In this document: piece after piece, positions 1 to 9,286 of the stretch
How positions within the stretch are numbered: the first letter of the stretch is position 1
Layout of the letters: each line of letters begins with the position of its first letter
Source of the DNA: Profundicola chukchiensis
GTDB lineage: Bacteria > Bacteroidota > Bacteroidia > Flavobacteriales > Weeksellaceae
DNA length: 64,000 nt
Direction: 5' to 3'
Assembly: GCF_029664245.1 (NCBI RefSeq)
Contig: NZ_JANAIE010000002.1
Coordinates: forward strand, 394,825 to 458,824
Position numbers and translations under genes: made by a program
The notes under the pieces: generated by a model
Seen by the model: the letters and a program-made list of their open reading frames with translations, nothing else
What the model was told of the DNA's origin: nothing
Databases searched by the model: none

Positions 1-1
1 T

Positions 2-229
2 AAATTTCAGGAATTTCTAGATAAATCTGCCTTGGACAAAACAGCTTATCAGGCAGGTTGGTACTCGGGTTCCTCGTTTAATGCCTTGAAATTTGGACAT
101 TCATTGAACTCAAATTTATCAAATTCTTTGAGCGCGTCCTCTACTCCACCATCTAGCTCTAGTAGCGGTTCTGGTGGTGGCGGATTCTCCGGTGGCGGAG
201 GAGGTGGCGGCGGAGGTGGCGGCTGGTAA
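2..229 (+). CDS. C-terminal end of a DUF2207-type glycine-rich membrane protein (partial)
   Basis: The reading frame is open from the left edge, so this is the last 75 residues of a longer protein whose start lies outside the window. What remains is a short stretch with aromatic residues (WYSGSSFNALKFG), a serine-rich linker, and an almost pure glycine tail ending in tryptophan. This kind of tail (SGSGGGGFSGGG... GW) is typical of predicted membrane proteins of the DUF2207 family in Bacteroidetes; TPM-domain proteins have similar tails and cannot be excluded. Function is unknown. The GNAT gene follows 22 bases later on the same strand and may be co-transcribed. Confidence 0.6.
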   Translation, partial: KFQEFLDKSALDKTAYQAGWYSGSSFNALKFGHSLNSNLSNSLSASSTPPSSSSSGSGGGGFSGGGGGGGGGGGW

Positions 230-251
230 ACTCAAATAACTTAAACTCAAT

Positions 252-758
252 ATGATGAAGAAATTTAAATTACATTCAATTGTTGACGAAAGTCAATTAA
301 ACAGTATTAAAGAATTGGCTGAAGAAATTTGGCCTTCTACCTATAGTCCCATTTTATCTAATGGACAGATTAGCTATATGATGGATTTAATGTACTCCGA
401 ACGTGCTTTGCAGGAACAACTGGAGAATGGAGTCCTATTCTATCTAGTTCTGTTTAATGATAAAGAAGTAGGCTATACAGCGGTTGAACCAAATTATAAA
501 GATGGTGATCAACTCTATATTCATAAACTTTATATCCTACCTCAGCTCCAAGGCATTGGTCTTGGCAAAAGCGTAATAGAAAGTATTGCCGAGATAGCTA
601 AGAAAAAGAAATTAAGTTGTATTTCTCTCAATGTAAATCGATATAATAAGGCATTGTATTTTTATGAAAAACTTGGCTTTAAAATAGAGAAAGAAGAAGA
701 CATTGATATTGGCAATAATTACTACATGAATGACTATGTAATGCAAAAAAAGGTTTGA
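252..758 (+). CDS. GNAT family N-acetyltransferase
   Basis: A 168-residue protein of usual GNAT length. The acetyl-CoA binding motif A is visible as Q98-L-Q-G-I-G-L-G-K, preceded by a beta-strand region (LYIHKLYILP) and followed by the typical helix and the NxxAxxFYEKLGF segment (NKALYFYEKLGF) of motif B. It should transfer an acetyl group from acetyl-CoA to an amine on a small molecule or protein; the substrate cannot be told from sequence. Two consecutive ATG codons occur at the start and either could be used. The stop codon lies inside the stem of the following terminator. Confidence 0.85.
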   Translation: MMKKFKLHSIVDESQLNSIKELAEEIWPSTYSPILSNGQISYMMDLMYSERALQEQLENGVLFYLVLFNDKEVGYTAVEPNYKDGDQLYIHKLYILPQLQGIGLGKSVIESIAEIAKKKKLSCISLNVNRYNKALYFYEKLGFKIEKEEDIDIGNNYYMNDYVMQKKV

Positions 759-781
759 TTCCGAGGAATCAAACCTTTTTT
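745..781. terminator. Bidirectional intrinsic terminator
   Basis: A perfect 10-bp stem, ggtttgattc / gaatcaaacc, with a 4-base loop is flanked by an A-tract on the left and a T-tract on the right. It can therefore end transcription from both the acetyltransferase (+) and the convergent phosphatase gene (-). The stem contains the acetyltransferase stop codon. Confidence 0.85.
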
Positions 782-803
782 ATTATCTCTTAGATTATAA
801 GAT

Positions 804-2423
804 TTAATCGAATAATTCTTCTAATACGTCTCCCTCAGATCCATTTGGAATTGAAATATTCAACAATTGAGAAACCGTTGGAGCAATTTGAGTAATCAAT
901 TTCTTTTTAGCTGATTTTCCAGGTTTAATTCCCCATCCAAACCATAAATTCGGCACATGTGTATCATACATATAAGTAGAACCGTGCGTAGTTCCTGTTG
1001 CAAAATACTCCATATACTGAGGATCTAATAAAACTACCAAATCACCATTTTGCTTTGGATCAAAACCGTTTGAAATTAAAGTTAAATGATAATCACTCGC
1101 ATTACCGTTTAAGATATTGTCTCTAGAGTAAGCTCGAGCAACAAAGTCCTTTTTCTCTAAAAATCTTTGAATTTCTTTTATAATTTGATCGTAATCCTTG
1201 TTTTGAGCCAAAATGGTTTCTTCATTTAAGAATACATTTTGATTTGAATAGTTATTGTAAATTCCTTCACCAAACTTCTCATCCACAAAAGCTTTCAACT
1301 CTTTATCTAAATCTTTTCTGTTTAGGTTTTCAACCATATAACCGTGATCCGATAAATAATTTGGATTTTCAGCTGCAGCATGATCCGCAGTTAAAAACAT
1401 TAAATAATTTCCTTCTCCAACATGTTGGTTTAAATAAGAAATTAAACCCGCTATCGTACGATCCAATCTTAAATAGGTGTCTTGAACCTCCATAGAACGA
1501 ATTCCAAAACTATGTCCGATATAGTCTGGCGACGAAAAACTAATAGCTAAGAAATCTGTTTCAGTTCCTTGACCTAATTTTTCATGCTTGATAGCTTCCT
1601 TACTCAATTCAGCGACAACTTCGTTACCATAAGGAGTAGTTTTAATAATGTCTAAGTCCCCTTGCAATGCTGCGATTTCTTTTAAGTTATATGGAAATGT
1701 AGGTTTCGTTTTTGGCTTAAATATTCTTTCGTATCGCGTATCATCAGCTGTACTTTGAGTATAAGTATTAGCTGGTTTTAATAAGTCCCAACCTTGGTTG
1801 ATATATTTTTGAACTTGCTTCTTGTCATTGTATTTATTTACCCAATCTGGTAATTTATCAAAATAGAAACTACTTGAAATAAACTTTCCATGAGTATCCA
1901 TCCAATAAGCTGCATCAGCAAAATGACCTGCTGGTAGAATCGCTCCTCTATCTTTTAGTGAAATACCGATTACCTTAGATCTATGATTGGTAGCAAGTTT
2001 CAATTCATCTGTGACAGTAGTTGTCTTCAATCTATGTGGTGACATACGACCTACCTCATCATCAGCCTTTGTCCCAACACTGGTCATAGATAAATCCGTA
2101 GTACAATAAACGGTTTCTTTTTCGCTTTTATGATACCATGAATTCCCAACGATTCCATGCACTGCAGGAATAGCTCCAGTATAAACCGAGGAATGGCCAG
2201 GCGCTGTATAGGTTGGCTTATAATTGAATTGCGTATTTTGAAAGCTATAACCCTCTTTCAATAATTTCTTAAATCCATCTTCACCATAATCATCATAATA
2301 ACGATATAGATAATCATATCGCATCTGGTCAACAACCACACCTACAACTAATTTAGGGCGTTCATTTTGTGCAAATCCTATCGTTAAAAACAGAACGAAG
2401 AACTGCGTTATCCACTTTTTCAT
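804..2423 (-). CDS. pafA: PafA-type alkaline phosphatase (secreted phosphomonoesterase)
   Basis: A 539-residue protein with a signal peptide (residues 1-18, cleavage near FAQ). It resembles the PafA alkaline phosphatases of Flavobacteria, which use a threonine nucleophile instead of serine. Visible active-site landmarks are D32 (VVVDQMRYD, metal ligand), T73 in the PTYTAPGHSS motif (nucleophile), N94 in GNSWY, and the K157-x-R159 pair in SLKDRGAIL that binds phosphate. Metal-binding histidines appear in the C-terminal half (TADHAA, GTTHGS). It should release phosphate from organic phosphomonoesters in the periplasm or outside the cell. It stands alone, convergent with the GNAT gene. Assignment to the family is strong; exact substrate range is inferred from characterised relatives. 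Confidence 0.88.
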   Translation of the reverse strand: MKKWITQFFVLFLTIGFAQNERPKLVVGVVVDQMRYDYLYRYYDDYGEDGFKKLLKEGYSFQNTQFNYKPTYTAPGHSSVYTGAIPAVHGIVGNSWYHKSEKETVYCTTDLSMTSVGTKADDEVGRMSPHRLKTTTVTDELKLATNHRSKVIGISLKDRGAILPAGHFADAAYWMDTHGKFISSSFYFDKLPDWVNKYNDKKQVQKYINQGWDLLKPANTYTQSTADDTRYERIFKPKTKPTFPYNLKEIAALQGDLDIIKTTPYGNEVVAELSKEAIKHEKLGQGTETDFLAISFSSPDYIGHSFGIRSMEVQDTYLRLDRTIAGLISYLNQHVGEGNYLMFLTADHAAAENPNYLSDHGYMVENLNRKDLDKELKAFVDEKFGEGIYNNYSNQNVFLNEETILAQNKDYDQIIKEIQRFLEKKDFVARAYSRDNILNGNASDYHLTLISNGFDPKQNGDLVVLLDPQYMEYFATGTTHGSTYMYDTHVPNLWFGWGIKPGKSAKKKLITQIAPTVSQLLNISIPNGSEGDVLEELFD

Positions 2424-2511
2424 ATCTTAAAAATTATAAGGCTAAATTACGGAATTATATGCGTCTGCCTAAGCAGCTTGCTTGAATAAATTCTTAAGAA
2501 ATTTAATGCAT

Positions 2512-2562
2512 AAAAAAATCCTCTACTTCCAAGAATCTAAATCATCATGAAAATAGAGGATT
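2512..2562 (-). terminator. Intrinsic terminator of the ABC exporter operon
   Basis: On the minus strand the 9-bp perfect stem aatcctcta / tagaggatt closes a loop of about 28 bases and is followed by seven T residues. It lies just downstream of the permease stop codon. Confidence 0.7.
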
Positions 2563-2584
2563 GTATCATTTTAAAAAATGAATT

Positions 2585-3910
2585 CTAGTATCTAATCCAC
2601 TTTAACCACTCTTTGAAAGATGGTTTTTTACCATACATTAAGATTCCAATTCTGTAGATTTTAGCGGCAAACCAAACCATGGCCAATACCGTTCCTATTA
2701 ACAGAGCTATGGATAACAATAGTTCCCAAATCGGAACACCATAGGAAATCCTAGCCATCATAGCTACAGGAGAAGTGAATGGCACCATTGATAACCAAAA
2801 TCCAACCGGACCGTCGGGATTTTGAATAATTGAAATCGCTCCATATACACCTAACATTAATGGAATTAAACCTACCCACATAAATTGTTGTGTTTCGGTT
2901 TCGTTGTCCACTGATGCTCCAATCGCTGCAAAGAATGAGCTATATAATAAATATCCGCAGAAGAAATAAATAAGGAATGAAATAATGATTAAAGGGTAAT
3001 TCAAGCTAAATAAAGTATCAATCACATCTTGAATATCACCTGTAATCGAGTCAACTTGCATTCCCTGTGATTGAGCCTGCATTTCGCCAACCATTTCCGC
3101 TCCACCACCAAAACTTCCAACTAGAAGTGGGAAAAGAGCCATGATTACTAGAATAATTCCAATCCATATAATAAACTGAGTTAAAGCAACGAAAGTGGTT
3201 CCCAATATCTTCCCTAGCATCAAGTTAAAAGGCTTAACCGAGGAAATGATAATTTCAACAACACGGTTGTTTTTTTCTTCAATTACACTACGCATTACTC
3301 TTACGGCATATATCATGATGAACATAAAGATTGCATACATCAATACATAAGAAAGCGCAGATTTAACTCCTTCTCCCATTTGGCTGGTTTGTGAAGTTCC
3401 AGAAGCTGAATCCTTTTGAACCACCAAAGAGATAGGGAATTTAGCATTCGCTAGATCCTCGTCTGTAATCCCTTGTCGAGAAAGGTTGATGCGTTCGAGT
3501 TCATTACTTAATTTACTTTGCAAGGATGAAATTTGCATGACACCAAAACTCTTATTAGAGCTTAATTCGATTCCATTTTTTAACGAGCTAAATGTGCTAT
3601 CAGTTTCGGGTATATGCAAAACAGCTTGCAAATACTGACTATCTTTTAATGTATCCTTTAATCCTTTTAAATCTTCAACAGGATAAAAAGCGTAGCGATC
3701 ATATTCTGTAGACTTAAAAGTGGTTGTGAATAAACCTGACTCATCTACAATCGCCATGTAGTTGGTTTCTTGATTGGCTTGGGTTAATAAAACCACCAAA
3801 GCCACCAAGGCTATCATCAATAAAGGTGTGAAAATCGTTAATAAGATAAAAGACTTCTTTTTTACCTGAACCAGAAATTCTCTTTTTGTAACTAACCAAA
3901 TTTGATTCAT
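2585..3910 (-). CDS. ABC-2 type exporter permease (NatB-like)
   Basis: A 441-residue membrane protein. One hydrophobic segment near residues 20-42 is followed by a polar extracytoplasmic region of about 140 residues and then a C-terminal block of about five membrane segments (residues 185-430). This is the layout of ABC-2 permeases of the NatB type. It should form the membrane channel for the ATPase encoded four bases upstream. The exported substrate is unknown: NatAB-type systems move sodium ions, drugs or small molecules, and sequence alone does not decide. Confidence 0.85.
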   Translation of the reverse strand: MNQIWLVTKREFLVQVKKKSFILLTIFTPLLMIALVALVVLLTQANQETNYMAIVDESGLFTTTFKSTEYDRYAFYPVEDLKGLKDTLKDSQYLQAVLHIPETDSTFSSLKNGIELSSNKSFGVMQISSLQSKLSNELERINLSRQGITDEDLANAKFPISLVVQKDSASGTSQTSQMGEGVKSALSYVLMYAIFMFIMIYAVRVMRSVIEEKNNRVVEIIISSVKPFNLMLGKILGTTFVALTQFIIWIGIILVIMALFPLLVGSFGGGAEMVGEMQAQSQGMQVDSITGDIQDVIDTLFSLNYPLIIISFLIYFFCGYLLYSSFFAAIGASVDNETETQQFMWVGLIPLMLGVYGAISIIQNPDGPVGFWLSMVPFTSPVAMMARISYGVPIWELLLSIALLIGTVLAMVWFAAKIYRIGILMYGKKPSFKEWLKWIRY

Positions 3911-3914
3911 ATTC

Positions 3915-4829
3915 TTATTTTACAGCGTTTATAAACACATCATTCATGGTTGGGATTTCCTCTGCGAATTCCCTCACATTTCCTACTTGTGTTAGTTGAT
4001 TGAGTAAATTATTATTGTTGTGATCGTGAGATAAAACATAAAAGGAAGTCATTCCATGATGTGTTTGTAAATCACGAATTTCGTATGAATTAGACAAACT
4101 ATCCATTGCTAATTGATTGTTTATTTCTAATTCAACTTTGAATTTACCTTCTTTAAATTGATTTCTGATTTCTCTAATAGGACCGTCTAGCACCTTGTTC
4201 GACTTATTAATTAAAGCCACATGATCACACATTTCCTCTACAGACTCCATTCTGTGTGTTGAGAAAATAATGGTTGCACCTTTATCTTTTAATTCAATAA
4301 TCTCATCACGAATTAAATTGGCGTTAACAGGATCAAAACCACTAAATGGCTCATCGAAAATCAATAATTCTGGTTCGTGAAGAACGGTAACAATAAACTG
4401 AATCTTTTGTCCCATTCCTTTGGATAGTTCACTCAGCTTTTTATTCCACCAATCTCCAATATCTAATTTATCAAACCAAAATTTAAGTTTCTTAACCGCT
4501 TCAGCATGGGATAAACCTTTTAATTGAGCTAAATAAACTACTTGTTCACCAACCTTCATGTTTTTATAAAGCCCACGCTCCTCGGGCATGTAGCCAATTT
4601 TAGAAATATGTTTAGGATGAAGAGGTTCGCCATTCAAAAACACTTTACCCGTATCTGGCATCGTGATCTGATTGATGATTCTAATAAAAGTTGTTTTCCC
4701 TGCTCCATTGGGTCCTAAAAGACCATAAATAGTGCCCTTAGGAATAGAAAGACTAAAATCATTTAGAGCGACTTTGCTACCAAATGACTTTGATATATTC
4801 TGTGCAACCAATAAGTTGTTATTGTCCAT
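3915..4829 (-). CDS. ABC transporter ATP-binding protein (NatA-like)
   Basis: A 304-residue ATPase that powers the partner permease. Walker A is GPNGAGKT (39-46), the ABC signature is LSKGMGQ (135-141), Walker B with the catalytic glutamate is LLIFDE (155-160), and the switch histidine is H192 in STHRMES. The roughly 90 residues after the ATPase core match the small C-terminal domain (DUF4162 type) common in NatA-like proteins. Only four bases separate it from the permease, so the two form one transcription unit read from a promoter near 4853. Confidence 0.9.
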   Translation of the reverse strand: MDNNNLLVAQNISKSFGSKVALNDFSLSIPKGTIYGLLGPNGAGKTTFIRIINQITMPDTGKVFLNGEPLHPKHISKIGYMPEERGLYKNMKVGEQVVYLAQLKGLSHAEAVKKLKFWFDKLDIGDWWNKKLSELSKGMGQKIQFIVTVLHEPELLIFDEPFSGFDPVNANLIRDEIIELKDKGATIIFSTHRMESVEEMCDHVALINKSNKVLDGPIREIRNQFKEGKFKVELEINNQLAMDSLSNSYEIRDLQTHHGMTSFYVLSHDHNNNNLLNQLTQVGNVREFAEEIPTMNDVFINAVK

Positions 4830-4852
4830 GCATTCGTTTTATATATAAGACC

Positions 4853-4860
4853 CAAAATTA
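4853..4860 (-). promoter_or_regulatory. Bacteroidetes -7 promoter box for the ABC exporter operon
   Basis: Minus-strand TAATTTTG fits the Bacteroidetes TAnnTTTG box and sits 23 bases before the ATPase start codon. No clear -33 element was identified. Confidence 0.45.
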
Positions 4861-5023
4861 ATGAAAATGTTACACTTTAAGTATAAAGTCGAAGGTAGGT
4901 GGTGAGGGTAGTAGAATGATGTAGAAAATTTGAATTTTAAAGGTTCAATGGGAAACTACCTCCAAAACAGTGAAAGATGACTCGAAAACTTAAAATATTA
5001 AACCTTGAGTCTTAAATTACCAA

Positions 5024-5053
5024 TAAAAAAACCGCCTCATTTGAGACGGTTTT
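5024..5053 (-). terminator. Intrinsic terminator of the sus-like operon
   Basis: The minus-strand hairpin aaaaccgtctca / tgaggcggtttt (12 bp with one G-U pair, 2-base loop) is followed by a T-run. It ends transcription of the operon whose last gene stops at 5077. Confidence 0.8.
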
Positions 5054-5076
5054 AAAATATAATTTAATTTGATAAA

Positions 5077-6501
5077 TTACTGAGCAATAATAACATATCT
5101 ACCGGTTAGGTCATTAAACCAAATATCATAAGTTCCTGCAGAAACCGGAATATTTGGACCACCTTCAGTTCCTTGTCCAAATGGGAAGTCTACTGCACCC
5201 CAATTATTATCCCAACCATCGTTGGCTCTAAATTTAATCTCACCATCACCTAAAGTGATTCCATTTACATACCATTGGTGAGGATCGAAAGCTGATTGCG
5301 TCATATCTTGATCGCTATCCCAACCATTGGCTGTTGCATCTCCAATAATACCAATTGTTGACCACTCTGCCGCTGAAGAAGCGTCAAAAGGCTCCATCGT
5401 AAAGCTTCCGCCACTACCATCTGTTTGGAAAGTAAATGTATAGTATCCCTCGCTAGGGCTATTGAATACATCAGGATCGTTTCCACTACCATCATTCATA
5501 GATAGGCTTGAACCATCATTAGTTCCCCATTGTGGTTGCCAAGATCCTAATTCTTCAATCACCTTAAATCCACCTGGATTAAATTTACCAGTAAAATAAG
5601 CTGTTGATGGATTGTTTGGATCATTAAATAATGGTTGATTATTATTTCCTGGATCCCATCCAGCTGCAACTGCCTCTCCTACTAAATAGAAGAACTTAAT
5701 ACCAGATTCGTGAGTAGTAATTGAAATTCGAACAGGTGCACTCATAAACTCTAAAGACTCACCTGTATTAGCATTAACGTTAGAGATAATTCTAATATCC
5801 ACTTCACCAGTTGTGTTTTCAGCGATTCCCAATGCAGTAGCATAAGAGTTTAAATCTGAATGAGAAACACTAATACTTGTATTTCCTGTGTTGCTTAAAG
5901 TAGCAGGACTTCCAAAGTTGGTGTCAGCCAAAGCCATTTGTACAACATAATTAACGCTTGCATCTGTTCCTACATAAGAGAAATCATCCCAAGATATCAT
6001 TAATGCTTCCTCGTCTGGTGTTTCTGGGTCTAATGTAACTGCCGCCCCACCTTCAGGTGTAATAATTACTGGCCCTGCTTGTGGATATGATTTAACGGTA
6101 AATGATACCTCATTTGAAGTTAATGTACCGTTAGTAACTCTCAAATAAACTGGAGTAGCCAAATAAGGCGTAAAGTTTAGTTGATTTACATAAGCATTTA
6201 AGGCTGCCATGCTCACTCCAAAGTGGTTATTGGCAGTCGTCCCTAAATCAATCACATTTTCAAAAGCAGCATCATCTGACATTTGAACTGTGTAGTCACC
6301 TGAAAAGTTTGAATAATCATCCCATGAAAGCATTACTGCATTCGCTTCAGGTGTATTAATATTTAAGTTAACATTGGTGATACCTGGATCTACCAACCTT
6401 AAATCATTTGCTTCTATTATTGGATCTATATCGTCATCAGAACACCCCACAAATGTAAGTGGGATAGCTAATGCGATGAATAATTTAAATATTGTTTTCA
6501 T
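5077..6501 (-). CDS. SusE/SusF-like surface glycan-binding lipoprotein, two SusE domains
   Basis: A 474-residue lipoprotein. The lipobox TFVGC places the lipidated cysteine at residue 20. It is followed by SDDD, which fits the acidic lipoprotein export signal that sends Bacteroidetes lipoproteins to the cell surface. Two similar SusE-type Ig-like domains follow (about 35-135 and 145-265; compare AVMLSWDDYSNFSG with ALMISWDDFSYVG). Two C-terminal starch-binding-like repeats come next (FYLVGEAVAAGWDPGNN and IGIIGDATANGWDSDQDM). It should bind glycan outside the cell and pass it to the SusCD complex. It is the last gene of the operon, 5 bases after a shorter paralogue. The ligand is unknown. Confidence 0.85.
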   Translation of the reverse strand: MKTIFKLFIALAIPLTFVGCSDDDIDPIIEANDLRLVDPGITNVNLNINTPEANAVMLSWDDYSNFSGDYTVQMSDDAAFENVIDLGTTANNHFGVSMAALNAYVNQLNFTPYLATPVYLRVTNGTLTSNEVSFTVKSYPQAGPVIITPEGGAAVTLDPETPDEEALMISWDDFSYVGTDASVNYVVQMALADTNFGSPATLSNTGNTSISVSHSDLNSYATALGIAENTTGEVDIRIISNVNANTGESLEFMSAPVRISITTHESGIKFFYLVGEAVAAGWDPGNNNQPLFNDPNNPSTAYFTGKFNPGGFKVIEELGSWQPQWGTNDGSSLSMNDGSGNDPDVFNSPSEGYYTFTFQTDGSGGSFTMEPFDASSAAEWSTIGIIGDATANGWDSDQDMTQSAFDPHQWYVNGITLGDGEIKFRANDGWDNNWGAVDFPFGQGTEGGPNIPVSAGTYDIWFNDLTGRYVIIAQ

Positions 6502-6506
6502 ATTAT

Positions 6507-7646
6507 TTAGTCTTGTGGAATTAATTGATACTCTCCTGTCAAATCATTAAACCAGATATTATATACTCCTGATGTAACTGGAATATTTGGTCCACCTAAT
6601 TCACCAACACCGCTATAAGACGTAGTTGATCCCCAACTTACATCCCAAGCATTATTTGCACGGAATTTAATTTCACCATTCTCTAATTCAACATTATGTA
6701 AAAACCAGTTATGTGGATCGAATTCAGTATTTCTCATCATTGCCGTATCTCCATCCCAACCAGTAACTGTTGCATCTCCAATGATTCCAACTCTATCGTA
6801 AATAGTTGCGCTAGAAGCATCAAAAGGAGTAATAGTATAAGTCAATGTATTGAAGTTGATTCCGAAAGTATAGTATCCAGAAGCTGGAACACCAAATCTA
6901 CCTGGGTCTCCATCTTGAGTTCCTGGGTTACCTGCTACATCGCCAGAAGTTGCGAAAGCATCTTCTCCTTCATTACGAGCATCACCCCATTGTGGTTGCC
7001 ACATACCTAAAATTTCGATTAGTTTAAATCTACCTTCATTCATATCACCAGCACTAGCGCTATCGAAATATCCCGTGAATGAAAATTCATTCTCACTATT
7101 CGGGTTTCTGAATAATGCTTGGTTGTTATTGTTTGGATTCCAACCAGCAGCTGTTGCGTTACCTACTAAATAATAGTCATTAAAACTATAGGTAGTATAA
7201 GGAGTCATTTGAAAAGAAACCACATTAGATTCCATGGCCAATTGTCCTTGATCACCAAGGCTAGAAATAACTTTGGCATAAAGTGTTCCCACTTCGTTAG
7301 GCGCCATTCCCATTTCTTGTACTAAGACGTTAATTTCTTCAACCGTCCAAGTTTTATTTCTATTCGATGTATTAAAAACATTGTTTGGGTTTTCGAAAGC
7401 TTCGCTTAAAGAAAATAGAATTTCATACTGTGGAATTACTTGAACATTATAATTTGCATGTGACCATATTAAAGTCAAAGCTGGGTTGTTCTTATAATTC
7501 GGATCTAAGTTTACCGCATTGCTTTCCGCCTCCAATACAATCGGAGCAGAAGTTGCGCTTGCTATTACCTTATCGTCATCATCTTGGCAGGACCAAATGA
7601 ATAAGATGGGGATTAATAGCATTATGTATTTAAATATATTTTTCAT
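6507..7646 (-). CDS. SusE-like surface glycan-binding lipoprotein
   Basis: A 379-residue lipoprotein with lipobox IWSC (lipid cysteine C20) and the acidic export signal QDDDD. One SusE-type domain (about 35-150) is followed by two C-terminal binding repeats: YYLVGNATAAGWNPNNNNQALF, and VGIIGDATVTGWDGD near residue 300. The C-terminal half closely resembles the downstream gene product, including the ending (GPNIPVTSGVYNIWFNDLTG), so the two are paralogues that probably arose by duplication. The downstream protein has one extra N-terminal SusE domain. It lies 18 bases after the SusD gene. Its likely role is capturing glycan at the cell surface. Confidence 0.85.
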   Translation of the reverse strand: MKNIFKYIMLLIPILFIWSCQDDDDKVIASATSAPIVLEAESNAVNLDPNYKNNPALTLIWSHANYNVQVIPQYEILFSLSEAFENPNNVFNTSNRNKTWTVEEINVLVQEMGMAPNEVGTLYAKVISSLGDQGQLAMESNVVSFQMTPYTTYSFNDYYLVGNATAAGWNPNNNNQALFRNPNSENEFSFTGYFDSASAGDMNEGRFKLIEILGMWQPQWGDARNEGEDAFATSGDVAGNPGTQDGDPGRFGVPASGYYTFGINFNTLTYTITPFDASSATIYDRVGIIGDATVTGWDGDTAMMRNTEFDPHNWFLHNVELENGEIKFRANNAWDVSWGSTTSYSGVGELGGPNIPVTSGVYNIWFNDLTGEYQLIPQD

Positions 7647-7664
7647 TCTTAAATGTATTATTTA

Positions 7665-9275
7665 TTAATATCCAGGATTCTGTACATAATTTGGATTGGC
7701 TACCATAGCATCTGTAGGAATAGGGAATAATTTTCTATAACTTGGAACAGAAGTACCTGTTGGCACACCTCCTTTGAAAGGCCACAAATAATTACCTGTC
7801 GTAAACAAATCATATCGAATTAAGTCAGTTCTTCTGAACCCTTCCCAATATAATTCTCTCGCTCTTTCGTCTAAGATAAAGTCTAAAGTCAAGCTAGATG
7901 TATTGATATTTCCACTTGCATCACCGTAAGCTCTAGTCCTTAATTCATTAATTAAGTTTACAGCAGTACCAGTGTCACCTCCACCTCCGCGTAATACAGC
8001 TTCGGCATAATTTAAATAAACTTCAGACAATCTGATTAATGCTAAATCTGTATCCGTGAATGTGTCATCACTTCCTCTTGTTCCATCACTTTTTAAGTTA
8101 GAAAACTTAACGACAGCATATCCGTCTTGGAATGCGTTTGGAATAACACCGATTTCATATGAATGATCGGTTGTGTAGAACATCGCTCTTTTGTCTGACC
8201 ATGCAATTGGATAACCATCAGCATCGTATTGAGAAGCTTGGAATTTCTCTACCAAAGCTTTGGTTGTTCTCATTCCGTCCCAACCACCGTTAATTCCTAA
8301 AGCAGATGGGTCCATATCACCACCTGTTGCTCCGTGAATTAAGAAAGTTGTTCCACCATAGGTTCTAGAGTTAATCCCATCGAATCTAACAGGAAAAATA
8401 AACTCATTTTGAGCACCATTGGTATCATTATCTGCCAAGAATAATTCGTCGTAAGCAGTTCCATTACCGTTCGCATCATTCATGTTGATTTGGTAAGATG
8501 AGTTAATAACCATTTCTGAATATGTAACTGCATCATTATAACGTGGAGTTCCTGTGTACACCTCAGCGTTTAAGTACATTCTAGAAAGTAATGCCCATGC
8601 TGCTGCTTTGTCTACTCTACCATATTCGTTAGCTCCTGGCTCTTTAAGACCTGCAACTAAATCTAGCAATTCAGATTCAACAAAGTTGAAAACCTCAACT
8701 CTTGAACTTTGAGTTGGTAATTCAGCTGAAACTTGTGTTACGATAGGCACATCACCATAAACATCTAATAAAACTGAATAAGCATAAGCTCTTAAGAATC
8801 TTGCTTCGGCAATAAAGTGTGTTACCTCTTGAGAATCTAATTGACCAGCTTTGTCAATGAATGAATTCGTAAAAGAAACTTCCTGCGCTAATCTAAACCA
8901 AAGTCCAGTTACGAAATCATTTCCTGCTCCCCAGCTCATGGCATGGAAATCTGGTAAACCTGGGTCTCCCCAACCAACTACCGCCTCATCTGTTGTTAAA
9001 ACCTGATGCGTGTAGTGCATACGTGTAAATTGAGAAGTTCCCTCATCAATCCCTCCAATATCTGGATTACCCGCTGGACCTTCTTGACCTGTTAAGGCTA
9101 AAGCTGCATATAATTTTGCTAAAGCTCCTTTAGCTTCCTGTTCGTTCGCAAATACGTCTAACTCAGTTGATGAATCTGGATCTAATGGTGTTTGATCTAA
9201 ATCGTCTAAGCACGAAGTCATACCAAATGAAAGGATAACTACTGCTAAATATGTTTTTATATAATTTAATTTCAT
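7665..9275 (-). CDS. RagB/SusD family nutrient-binding outer-membrane lipoprotein
   Basis: A 536-residue lipoprotein: the lipobox MTSC gives a lipid cysteine at residue 22, followed by LDDLD. It has SusD family features: a TPR-rich helical N-terminal half (AEARFLRAYAYSVLLDVYGDVP), the AAWALLSRMYLNAEVYTG segment, the LIRLSEVYLNYAEAVLR helix, and the C-terminal FILDERARELYWEGFRRTDLIR motif. SusD proteins form the lid over the SusC channel and bind the incoming oligomer. It starts 11 bases after the SusC stop codon, the usual arrangement for an obligate SusC/SusD pair. Substrate cannot be told from sequence. Confidence 0.93.
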   Translation of the reverse strand: MKLNYIKTYLAVVILSFGMTSCLDDLDQTPLDPDSSTELDVFANEQEAKGALAKLYAALALTGQEGPAGNPDIGGIDEGTSQFTRMHYTHQVLTTDEAVVGWGDPGLPDFHAMSWGAGNDFVTGLWFRLAQEVSFTNSFIDKAGQLDSQEVTHFIAEARFLRAYAYSVLLDVYGDVPIVTQVSAELPTQSSRVEVFNFVESELLDLVAGLKEPGANEYGRVDKAAAWALLSRMYLNAEVYTGTPRYNDAVTYSEMVINSSYQINMNDANGNGTAYDELFLADNDTNGAQNEFIFPVRFDGINSRTYGGTTFLIHGATGGDMDPSALGINGGWDGMRTTKALVEKFQASQYDADGYPIAWSDKRAMFYTTDHSYEIGVIPNAFQDGYAVVKFSNLKSDGTRGSDDTFTDTDLALIRLSEVYLNYAEAVLRGGGGDTGTAVNLINELRTRAYGDASGNINTSSLTLDFILDERARELYWEGFRRTDLIRYDLFTTGNYLWPFKGGVPTGTSVPSYRKLFPIPTDAMVANPNYVQNPGY

Positions 9276-9286
9276 TTTCTTAAATT